From assembly GCA_013397695.1 (NCBI GenBank), contig VYZI01000170.1, forward strand, positions 687,317 through 751,316: a stretch of 64,000 bases of DNA, read 5' to 3'. The notes beneath the pieces were generated by a model that saw only the letters and a program-made list of their open reading frames with translations, had not been told where the DNA came from and did not search any database. Shown piece by piece: positions 25,261 to 34,660 of the stretch. The stretch is from Centropus unirufus (taxonomy: Eukaryota > Chordata > Aves > Cuculiformes > Centropidae). The position numbers were made by a program, and so were the translations under genes. Each line of letters begins with the position of its first letter. The first letter of the stretch is position 1.

Positions 25261-25508
25261 CCTTAAGGTATCCAGCTTGTGTAAGACTCGGAGTTTACAA
25301 ACAAAAGCATTTGTCATTGTGCTTCCACGACTCAAAAAATATCGTTACCCTATGACTAGAAATGTTACGGTGAAAGAGGGAAATTAGGCAGCACTACAGA
25401 GACGGGGTTGGTTTGTGACCTAACAAATAATTAGTATTGGAATTAGTTTCGTATCACTTAGCCTCTTGCTCTATTGGTACTAAGGTCATTGCTCTCCCCA
25501 CCCGGCAC

Positions 25509-25960
25509 CTATAGGTGGTACTTCCGCAGCAGTTCCGATTGCCAGGGGTGTTTTCTTTCCGGAAACCTGTCAGGGATTTTGATTTTGAGGAAATCCTGGA
25601 TGCATTTTTCCAGCTCCTCCTCTATGGAGAGCTTCTCCTTCACCGCTTTCTTCTTGCTGGAGTTGGACTCCCGGGAGCCAGAGGTGAGAGTCCGGAGCAG
25701 GTCGCTCTTCCTCCTGATCTCGGACTGCTGGAGCAGCTGCACCGGCCCCTTCTTGGCCGGCCGGTCCAGAGTCTGTATGTTGGGCTGGCGGGTGACGGGG
25801 CCGCAGATGACGGTCTCCTGGGGCGAGCTGGCCTCCGACTGGCTGTCACAGCTCGACGTCGACAGCTCGTTGCAAGACGTGCCGCTCTCCCCCTCCTTGT
25901 CGCCTTTCCCGTTCTTACAGCAGCAGTCACAGTGGGACGAGGACCACCTGGAGGGCTCAC
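25509..25960 (-). CDS. INSYN2A: Last coding exon of a minus-strand gene, probable inhibitory synaptic factor 2A (INSYN2A/FAM196A)
   Basis: Seen: on the minus strand a pyrimidine-rich tract ending in CAG (complement of 25961-25963) leads into an open frame of 149 complete codons, preceded by the last two bases of a split codon (xGT), and ending in TAG at 25511-25509. Read upstream without splicing, the frame meets a stop at 25991-25989, so an exon must begin between; the acceptor at 25961 is the best fit. In order the peptide has a Ser/Cys-rich start with a CDCCCK cluster, an acidic Ser-rich stretch, a segment TVICGPVTRQPNIQTLD, and a charged, probably coiled-coil C-terminus ending ELLRKYHL. 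Known: INSYN2A is a postsynaptic protein of inhibitory synapses linked to gephyrin, about 480 residues in mammals, so this would be roughly its last third. Inference: the name rests on memory of the family C-terminus; the paralogue INSYN2B is the main alternative. The coding status is much surer than the name. Confidence 0.72.
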
Positions 25961-25977
25961 CTGCAGGGGAACAAAGA
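25961..25977 (-). other. Splice acceptor of the coding exon
   Basis: On the minus strand the bases just before the coding exon read as a T/C-rich tract (TTTGTTCCCC) followed by TGCAG, a good vertebrate 3' splice site. The first exon bases are GTGAGC, so the junction CAG|GTGAGC also matches a 5' splice-donor consensus. The upstream exon must supply one base to complete the first codon. Confidence 0.65.
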
Positions 25978-26888
25978 GCGCCCCGGGGTTACCGACAGCT
26001 CCGAGCCCCCTGCCCCAGGCTGCTCGCTGCTGCCAGCCAAGGCCCGCAGGAGCCAGGGGAAGCTCAGCCGGCCGCATGGCAGGAGCTTTCCTGAACGCCA
26101 CCACAAACTGGGAGCAAAGCCTCCAGCCCAGCTCGAGGAGGGGCTGATTTCCATCAGCATTGGAGCCCCTCTACCCTGGGTTTGTACAGCACCTGCTGTG
26201 CTGCTCAGACTCCTGTGAGCCCAGCAGGTACTCAACATGAGTCTGAAAGTTCTCAGAGATCCTCAGTGAGAATAGTCAGGAGAAGAGCCCATCAGGTCTT
26301 TGAGCGGGGTGACAACCACCCCTCCAGGAACCTCGCCTGCTTATCGAGCTCGGGATGATCTGCTACCACATCCACCGACCCATGGCCAAACCCTGAGCAG
26401 GTCCCACGGGACCTTTTCTCCCTTAGGAGGAAATCCTGATGAAGACCACAGAAATCTTGCCTGAGAAAAGTCAGAGCAAAATCAGAAGGGTGACTTCAGA
26501 TTTTGTCATTGTGATCCATTCCTCCAAGTTTTACCCAAGTGCCGGCTTCCTTTGAAGCCCCCGAACTCCTAGGTGTGAGCATGGATTGCGGGGCCAAGGC
26601 CAAGGGGATCACAGCAGGGAAACAAAACAAAACAAGAGGCGCCTCACATCGAAACAAAACATTCAGACAATGCTGCTCTAAAAACATCCATTGTTATCCC
26701 AGCCTGTAATCATCACGGTCTTTACGCTTTCAGTGGGTTGACACGGGCTATTTGTTCTTTTCTAAAGCAAGGAATTAACCCCATCCAGGTGACCATGGGC
26801 TGCCTCCGCCAACAAACCTCTCTCCCACAAGAGGACACAGCCTGCTAAAGCACTGGGAACCGGGTGCCTGCCTCCCGCAGGGAGCAGG
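25978..26888 (-). other. Presumed intron immediately upstream of the coding exon
   Basis: On the minus-strand model this is intron leading into the acceptor at 25961. It has no recognisable repeat or exon. Composition falls from GC-rich beside the exon to AT-richer at 26480-26780. Confidence 0.4.
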
Positions 26889-27062
26889 TTGGGAAAGCCG
26901 CCTTTCCCGCGGCCGGCAGCCATCGCACCCCTGGCTCCTCCCGACCCCTTTCCCCCCCGAGGCCCAGCGCCCCCCGTGCCCCCCGAGCCCGGCCCTGCCC
27001 GCACGTCAGGGGCGGCTCCCCCGGAGCAGGGGCCGGGATGGGCACGAGCGAGGGTGCACAAA
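26889..27062. promoter_or_regulatory. CpG-rich patch about 0.9 kb upstream of the coding exon
   Basis: I count about 18 CpG dinucleotides in roughly 170 bases of very C-rich sequence, far above the surrounding DNA, including a CCGCGGCCGG core. That density is typical of unmethylated CpG islands, which often mark promoters. It lies 5' of the coding exon in the minus-strand direction, so it could be an internal promoter or an intragenic island. There is no clear TATA box or start codon context. Confidence 0.4.
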
Positions 27063-27214
27063 GCCTTTGCACAACCCCTGGGCGATGGGAACCCCCGAGC
27101 AGTGCTTACATTTCCCGATTCATGCAGCGCATGGCTCGATTTTTATCTTTTTCGGCTGGAGACCTGCCCAAACGCAGCAATCCGTGACAAGGGGGCAGAG
27201 CTGGCATCGGTAAC

Positions 27215-27365
27215 GACTGTTCCCTGACCAAACCACTGCAATAATCATGGATTTAAATGTCAGTTGGAAGCATCCATCTTCCCACTGAAATGTAATAATC
27301 ATTTCCAGCTCGCACAGCTTGGTAACATTATCCAGGCCAAGAAAAGCATAATTTAGCGTTGCAAC
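27215..27365. promoter_or_regulatory. Short AT-rich candidate conserved element beside the CpG patch
   Basis: About 150 bases with two AATAATCAT copies (near 27239 and 27293) and a CATAATTTAGC motif, starting about 150 bases from the CpG-rich patch. No repeat or coding signal. A regulatory role is inferred from texture. Confidence 0.2.
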
Positions 27366-29574
27366 CTCAGACCAGCAACGCAGCCCCTGGTTCCACCCAG
27401 GAAAAGGAACCAGGGCCCCGTGGCCACTGTTGCACCCCAGGGCTTGTGGCGCTTGTCACAGTGCGGCAAGGGCAGGAGAAGGGGTGGCAGGGGGAACTGC
27501 CCGGTCAGAGCTGCAGCACTGGCTCGGCAGGGTTTGCAGTGGTGGTGCTGGGATCATGCTGGCAGATCCCGATTCCAACGGGCAATCTCTTCTTCATGCC
27601 AGGGTCCAAGGTGATCATTTGCTGCCACCGCTCCAGAAACAGGTCTCCATAAAAAAAATGGGGCAGCTCCCCCAAAAATAAATGCTGCTGCCAGTTTTAA
27701 ACCGCCAAGCCTCGGCAGCAAAGCCAGGAGAAAGGGGGTTTGCAAGCTCACAGCACCGAAATGTTGAGAAGCATGGCTGAGACACTACTTTGCCCCCCCA
27801 TTTCTCCAGCTTTTTCACAACCATGAACACAATGCACACACTTTACAGAAAGAGATGGAAATCCAAAGCCAAGAAGCCTCTCCTCAGCTTTTCCGTCCTC
27901 TTCCCTGTCAATAACGAAGGAGCCTTTCTGTCTGGGAGCTGGGTGGCTAATCTCTAGCCTTGCTGCGAGATCTCTATCATGTCTTTAAAAAGTCAGTAGC
28001 GGCTAAATTGAAATATTTTATGATCTGCTTGGCTTTGACAGCGGCATCACGTGTGCTTCTGATAAACACAGCCCTGAGCAGCACTGCCTGGCAGCTCCGA
28101 ACCCCAGCTGGCACTGGAGCTCGCCGAGGGGCTGCAGCGGGGCCTCTGCCCGTCCAGCACGCGGGGTGGAAGAGAACTGTGAGGGGGGTTTCTGGCTGGC
28201 CCTGTGGAGACACAGAGATGCTGGGAGGTGAGCACCTCCTCCTCCTGGCCGGTGGGAGGGCAGCCCCTGCTCTCCTTCCCAGTGTCTGCTCCGCACTCCC
28301 TGCAATTACTTTTTCTCTCCTTACCTGTAAGGTCAGTCATTGTTCCCATGCTGTTCGTGTGAATTCAAGGACGACAGTGAATCCTCATGGAGGAAAAGCA
28401 TTTGCTGAGCACCACTGGTGCCACCAGCTCTTTCACAGCGTGTGTCCCCTCCTCTGGACACCGGGCTCCCTCCCTGGCAGGGCCCCAGAGGGCAGTGGGC
28501 AGCGCTGGGGATGCTCAGCTGCTCCTGCACCAGGACGATGCCCTCCTCTGCTGCTTCCCCACCCCTTGCTGAACTGAATGAACTTGGAAAACAAGGGTAA
28601 AATGAGCTGCAAGGGAAAAGGCCACTGCTCAGGGGGCCACGCAGCCTCCTTCGCTCCCTGGCTCGGAGCATGGCACTTCTCGGTGCTTCCCAAACAGCTC
28701 CCAAGTGAATTCCCAGGGTCACCCCCTGCAGCCTCTCCACGTCCCCAGCAACGGGGCAGCCAGGGAAGGGCAAACCAAGGGGCTGGGCTCACACCACCAG
28801 CTCCAAGATGTGCCTCAAGGGCCCACACAGCCCAGACGCCAAGAACGGGACACCAGGATCACCCGAGGGAGCTGTGACCCTGACACACGCTCGGGGACAG
28901 AGCTGCTCCCGGCTGGAGCTGCAGAGCCATGGGGAGGGAGAGGGGTGCAGCCCCCTGTGCCCCTGCCGGAGGGGCTGGACCCCCCTTGGGGAGGGCTGTG
29001 CGGGCAGGGGGATCCACTGCCACCAGGCACGTCTAGAGCAGATCATTACCACGAAATAAGCCTTTTATAAGTTAATTAAGACCTAACAGATGCTAATTTT
29101 ACTCAATGAATATTTACCAACTATGGGCACGCTAGCAGCGAGCCAGGAGGCAGCAATTCCTCCATTCATGAGGCAGAACAGCAGAAACCAGGCAGGTTCT
29201 GGGTGCTGGAAACAGCTGCGGGGTTTGCAGAGGATCCCCGAGTTGTGCCCTCCCTCCAAGCAGCCCTGGGGAAAGGCAAGAGCCGGGCTGAGCAGCTGCT
29301 GCCACAGCAGGAGGAGCGAAGCCCAAGGAGCTCTTTTTTTTGCAACCTGAATAACTGCTCCACTCCGCAGAGAGGGCAAAGGTGAAAAGATTTCTTACTG
29401 ATCAATACAGTTTTCACCCTTTCCGCTGTTGGGGATGTCCGTGTGTGCAGTTAAACATGCGCCCGACCCGTCTGGCCAGCCTGGCTCCTGACCTCACCCA
29501 GGGCCCAGCCTGGTGCAGCCAGAGCCCCCCAGGCGTGTGGGCAGCGGGCACCACCAGGTCCTTGCAGTTTTAAC
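27366..29574. other. Non-coding, GC-rich
   Basis: Presumed intron. Only a T-rich stretch near 29333 and AT-rich DNA at 27830-28050 break the GC-rich sequence. Overlapping frames of 120-205 codons on both strands carry no protein features. Confidence 0.4.
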
Positions 29575-29850
29575 TATAAAATGAGCATAGGTTTTATGCT
29601 CAAAAGGCCTTGATATAATCATTACAAGCACAACATATCCTGTTAGCCAGAGCAGTATATTAAGAAAATCTAAAGAGTGAGAGAACTATGGAGAGGATTG
29701 AATTGCCCTTTAGCACTTAATGAAGTAGCAGGGGGAAATAATTCATTAGGCAATCTTCAGATAGCAGAGGAAGGGAAAAGAGAAGTTCCACTATTACGCA
29801 ATAATACATGAAAAATACATCTGTGCCAGCCAGGATCAAAGTAATTACCA
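29575..29850. promoter_or_regulatory. AT-rich candidate conserved non-coding block
   Basis: CpG-poor, AT-rich sequence with a small perfect hairpin (TGAGCAT/ATGCTCA around 29582-29602), the motifs ATAATTCATTAGG and GCACTTAATGAAG, and no coding frame. It lies just before the first CR1 copy. Function inferred only. Confidence 0.25.
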
Positions 29851-30352
29851 TGCTAGGACGTCGGCTCTGTTAGAACAGCACGGTAGAACCGATCTGATCT
29901 CGAGCCAAGGAAGCTGAGCTCCCCGTTCTTGCAGGCACACACCAAAAAGCATGGGCATCGCTGCCTGATTCGCTGCTTTGCAAACTCCCTTTGCCTGGGT
30001 TTGGCTGGGGCAGGCACTGGCTGTGTGATCTGTGGTTCTCCACGTGCTTCGACAAAAAACTCCAGACCCCAGCTGAGTGCAGTGGCTCCTGTCACCTCCT
30101 CAGGAGCCAGAGGACACGGGGCTGTTCCAGAGGCAGACTTGCCAAAACACATTTAAAAGCCCAAATCCCAGCAGCCATAAGTGGTGAATCTGGCAGCTGA
30201 GTGAACCTGGATGTACTCCTCCTGCTCATGGGGTTTCAGAGACAATGGGGAGAGGAAACACAGCAGTGAAATTCTAATAAGGCAGTCGTGTATTCTAAAT
30301 ACATCATGCAGACCTAATTTCATCATTTTACATATCTAAATTACTCTACAAG
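29851..30352. other. Non-coding, nothing recognised
   Basis: Mixed composition between the AT-rich block and the first CR1 copy. No repeat, RNA or coding signal seen. Confidence 0.4.
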
Positions 30353-31000
30353 TAATAGAATTGTTTTGCCGGAAAAGACCTTTGAGTCTGTAGCTGTCCA
30401 CTACTACAACCAGATCCCGGAGCACCTCATCTACCCGGCATTTCACCTTCCAGGGACGGGGACTCCCCTACCTCCTGGGGCAGCCTCCGCCAGTGACTGA
30501 GAACCTTTATATGAAGAAATTTTTCCCCAGTATCCAACCTGACCCTGCCCTGGTGCATCTTGAGCCCATTTCCTCTCACCCCATCACTTGTTACTTCAGA
30601 GAAGACACCAACATGCACCTCACCACAACCTCCTTCCCAGGAGCTGCAGAGAGTGATGAGGTTTCCCCTCAGCCTCCTCTTCCCCAGACCAAACCCCCTC
30701 AGGGCCCTCACTGCTCCCAGAACCTCTGTTCTCCAGCCCCTTCCCAGCTCCATTCCCTTCTCTGGATGTGCTCCAGCCTCTCCAGGTCCTTCTTGTAGTG
30801 AGGGGCCCAGAACTGACCCCAGGATTCCAGGTGCAGCCGAGTCAAGGGGGATGTTCCCTTCCCTGCTCCTGCTGGCCATGCCAGGGCTGATCTGAGCCAG
30901 GATGCCCTTGGCTTTCTTGGCCACCCAGGCCACTGCTGCCTCATGTTCGGCTCCTGTTGACCAGCACCCCAGGGCATTTTTTGCCAGGGAACTTCAATGT
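30353..31000 (-). mobile_element. CR1 LINE fragment, 3' part including end of ORF2
   Basis: On the minus strand this reads as the 3' portion of a CR1 non-LTR retrotransposon: the end of the reverse-transcriptase-bearing ORF2, then the 3' end (seen on the plus strand as ATAGAATTGTTTTGCC...GGAAAAGACCTTTGAG). A frame of about 168 codons (30933-30427) is still open, and its second half resembles the ORF2 C-terminus of avian CR1 (motifs SVLGPSLQE, KRRLRGNLI, RLPQEVGESPSLE). It is 5'-truncated like most CR1 copies and has no catalytic domain, so it is dead. Same subfamily as the copy at 55686. Confidence 0.88.
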
Positions 31001-32262
31001 GTTCCCATCCCCAAGGGGAGAGCGGCGGGTCGGTCTGACAGAGCCCTTGGACCAGTCTCAGGTGTTACAGAGAGTGGTATGGACCCTTAGAAACAGCCCT
31101 CGGCACCCCCACAGGCGAGGAAAAGCCCTCTGGGAGCTGGGGCACAGGGTCCAGGGCCGTGCTGCCTCCGGGGCTGGTCAGGGGCACGGAGGAGCTGATG
31201 TGCACCGGGCAGAGAGCGCGGCCAGGGAGGGCCATGAACCGGCTCAGCACTCAGAGACAAAACAGGCCCTGCTGCTGGCCTCAGGCTGAGGTTTTTTCCT
31301 AGCAATGCTAAACCAATACACTCCAGCCCCCTCCTACCAAAGGAAAAATCACATAATATTTGGGTATTTAGAAAAAAAACCCAAACAAGTCTCTTTCTAA
31401 AGATGCTTGGGAGAATGGGAGGCGAAGGGCTACCAGTTCAGGGTTGCACCATGTGCCACCCCCACATAAACCTCTGTGTCTGGTCAGAAGCTGCTGCCAG
31501 TCCTCACCCTGCATCACAAAATGACTTTGTATTACCCTGTAATGAAATGAGTGGGGCAGTGCTCTTCGCACCAGCCATGTACAAACACATTACACAATAT
31601 TTTGCTGGATACAATGAGTTTTCAATGGCAAGAGCTGTGTGGGGTCAAGGCAACTGCCAACAAACGGCCACAGACCCTCCCGGCGAGCTCAGCCTGCGCA
31701 GGTTGAGCCATAGGTTTAGGCTCAGGGCTACCTCGGCTTGTCTGGGCTTCAAGCAGACTTTGATAGCCATAAGCGTTGTGGAATGATGGAAATCAATAGA
31801 GCACTACTGAAAAAACGCAGCTTGTTGCTAACCAGGAGCAACGGCTGCAAACAGAACTGAACTCAATTAAAAAACAATTTACAGCCACTAAAAAGAAGAG
31901 CTAAGGCAAGTCATCCCTCCCTGGGCCAGGACACCAGCGCTGCTCTTCAAGTACTTTCCCCAGCATTTTGCAGATCACTTTTAAAGGACTTGTCACCCAG
32001 GTGTTCAAATCTGGGAATGGGATCTGGGAGTAGTCAGCAGCTTTCATGGTCCCTCCAGCTCGACCAGTGCTGCTGGAACTGGCTACTGGTGCTGCTGCCT
32101 CTGCCCCACGCTGTAACGCTGGGCACGGCGCTGGGGGCAGGAGTGTCCGAGTCAGAGAGCACTTGGCTCCCTTACTAAAGCCTGCATCAAAAGCAAAGCC
32201 ATACTCAGAAGGCCAAGACAGCTGAAAATCCTACAAATGGGGCCAGATCCTTGCCCTGCACA
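31001..32262. other. Non-coding between two CR1 copies
   Basis: GC-rich at 31010-31280, AT-rich at 31300-31400 and 31780-31990. Nothing recognised. Confidence 0.4.
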
Positions 32263-32482
32263 CAGAATCACAGAATGGTTTGGGCTGGAAGGGAGCTCAA
32301 AGCCCACCCAGTCCAACTGCCCTGGGAAGGGACACATCCACTGCATCAGGGGCTCCAAGCCCCATCCAACCTGGCCTTGAACCCCTCCAGGGATGGGGCA
32401 GCCACCACTGCTCTGGGCAACCTGGGCCAGGGCCTCCCCACCCTCAGCATGAAGAATTTCTCCCTAATGTCTAACCTGATTT
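32263..32482 (-). mobile_element. CR1 LINE fragment, 3' end
   Basis: The plus strand opens with AGAATCACAGAATGGTTTGG, the complement of the CR1 terminus, and continues through GGGGCTCCAAGCCCCATCC and the GCCACCACTGCTCTGGGCAACC block. About 220 bases remain; the element is 5'-truncated. It belongs with the copies at 41199, 43030, 49115 and 61605. Confidence 0.9.
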
Positions 32483-34419
32483 ATTCTTTTGGGCACCATT
32501 TTGTCATGTGAGGAACATTTTTGCTGGGGTCCTGGGGATAATTGAAGTGCTGCAGGGGGGAGACTTCATTGAGTTTGGGTCTGCGTCAGATGAGAGCCTT
32601 CAGTCACCACGGGAAGGCACTGGTTTTCAGGGCACAGGGGACGTGGATCCCATAGGCTCAGTGGGATTTGCAGCTCCCAGCAGCGTAAACTTGCCTGGTT
32701 GTGTTGCTGCACAGAGCCTGGTCTCCTCGTCCCGGTTTTGGATGCTGGTAGGATGACAGGCAGAGCCAAAAGGATTAATAAAAACTATTTCTCTGCATTT
32801 TTGCAGCAAGAGGAAGGCAGCTGCAGCAGCACCAACCCACGCAGGACCCACAGCCAAGCACGGATGGGTGCTGAGCACTGAGCCCGGCCCCCATCCTGGT
32901 GGCAGGCAGAACACTGTGCTGATTTAACCACAGAATTCATTAATTAATGACTAAATGCTTTGAGATTCTTGGATAAAAGGGGCTAATTAACTCTGCCCTG
33001 GCTTTCCTGCTTTTCTCCCTGATCTCAGCACATTCCTCTCCCAGTACCCTAATTATAATTATTATTATTAGAAGCTTCTGAAGCAGCAGTAAAGCCTCTG
33101 ATGTATAATTGACACACAAACCATCAGCCACCCAGTTCCTCTCTTCCCCAACAAACACGCAGGGGACAGGAAATCCCTGCGAAGAGGAGGAGAGGGAGAA
33201 GTTGTGATATCAAATTAAATCCGCACAGGACCTTCAAACGAAAACCAACAAAGAGATTTTGTCATGAGAAGTCACAAGCAGACCCTACCCCTTGCCACCT
33301 CTCGAAGGTAATGGTGACTGAATTTTGAAGCTCAAAGCATGGCATAAATAACACGATGGAGACAGATGGGGCTGGACTGTGCCTCCCCCTCCTGCCTTTC
33401 CCACTGCCAACCCCAAAGCCAGCAGCACTGCTCTGGTTTGCGGGGGACGGAGGGTGCAGAAGCACTTTGAGCCATCTAAAATTGCTCCAAACCTCTCTAC
33501 TGCCACAGGCTGGGACAACTCCCCCTCCTCGGCTTCTAGGAAGCTGGAGAAGTACGGGTTTGCATTAGTTCACCCACAAAACGCTAACAGAAAATTTAAT
33601 ACTATTCAAAGTTAAATACTATCCACAAGTCACTTCCAACCGAAGGCTCTTTTGCCACGCGCCTGCATTGGCTCCCAGGACCAGTGCCACTTGGAGCCTC
33701 TGCCCCAGCCCCAGGAGCGGCTCCCAGGAGACACGGCCAGGAACAGAAAACACCTTCAGGCAGGGCACAGGGGTCACACACCGTGTGCTTTCAGAGGCAG
33801 ACAGAGGTGTTTTCAGGGTCAAAGAGTTCAGTACCTTCACACGCATGGGCCACACCAACCTTTCAGTCTGGGATCACCCCAATCTGAGCCCTTTTCCAAT
33901 CCTACTCTTCTCAATCCAATCTTGGCCATTTATGCTGTCCTTTCACCTTTAGTTCTTCTCACCGCTTCTTCTGCTTCAGCGTTTTGTTGTTGGTTTGTGG
34001 TTTATCACTTCTACTTCACATTTTTTTCTTCTTCCCTGGCCCCATGACCTTAACTTCTCAGCCTCTCGGGTTTTGCTGTCTTTTCCACACTTTTATCTCC
34101 TCTGCTGGGGCCAATGGCAGCAGCTGATCCCCATGTGAGCAGTAATTAACAACTCTGCCCGCTTAGCCAGGACCATCGCAGGTGGGAACAGGGTGGCTTC
34201 CACCCCAAGCCTCCTGTGTCACCACCCCCAGCCTCCCCCTCAGTGCTGTCCCACAGGGTCCCTCCACCGGAGAGCTCCAGGGGCTCATGCCCTCACCTCC
34301 GCTCTCACCTTTGTTTCCAACCCTGTCAAGCAAGTATTCTCCTTTCAACACCCAAAAAGACTGAAGTGTTGAAGCTTTCAAAAACATCACCCATGATTCA
34401 TATGATAAATAAAAAATTG
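32483..34419. other. Non-coding, nothing recognised
   Basis: Contains a short (ATT)n run (TTATAATTATTATTATTAG, about 33053-33071) and an ATTCATTAATTAATGAC motif near 32935. No coding or RNA feature seen. Confidence 0.4.
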
Positions 34420-34660
34420 ATTGCCCCTAGTGCTGAAGATAAGGCAATGCTGGCAAAGTGACAATTTGATTGAGATCACTCGCGCATGCACAACGCCTCA
34501 AACAGGTTTTGCATCCATGCATGAGTTAAAGGTGCTGTGATTGATGAGAGACCAAGGTCTAATTGGTGTTTTAATAAATACATTCTGACTCAGTAATCGC
34601 ACTAGATTTATCAGCAGAAAATGCCCCTGTCTAAATAAAATTGCCAAGGTAACGCTTAGG
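34420..34660. promoter_or_regulatory. AT-rich candidate conserved non-coding block
   Basis: Contains paired ATGCAT-type motifs (CATCCATGCATGAG near 34511), GTGATTGATGAGAG and TTTAATAAATAC, with no repeat or coding signal. Octamer/homeodomain-like sites are plausible, but only comparative data could show function. Confidence 0.22.

Larger units (their letters stand above)
22676..25508 (-). other. Presumed 3' untranslated region / 3' flank of the INSYN2A-like gene
   Basis: No splice signal or second frame follows the stop, so transcription should run on into this region as 3' UTR. The first minus-strand AATAAA I can find below the stop is at 22681-22676, which would give a UTR of about 2.8 kb. 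It would cross the (AT)n repeat at 25030-25112 and the assembly gap at 23027-23081. A variant signal nearer the stop, or a later one such as 20635-20630, could be the true end. The sequence itself is mixed GC-rich DNA with no recognised element. Confidence 0.3.

Noticed and set aside
25640..26104. 154-codon minus-strand frame overlapping the exon in another phase
   Set aside because: Arg/Pro/Ser-rich shadow frame of GC-rich coding sequence; it reads through the acceptor and lacks the recognised C-terminus.
25474..26147. Two plus-strand frames of about 206-210 codons
   Set aside because: They are the antisense of the minus-strand coding exon and its flank. The minus frame has the acceptor, sensible composition and a recognisable C-terminus.
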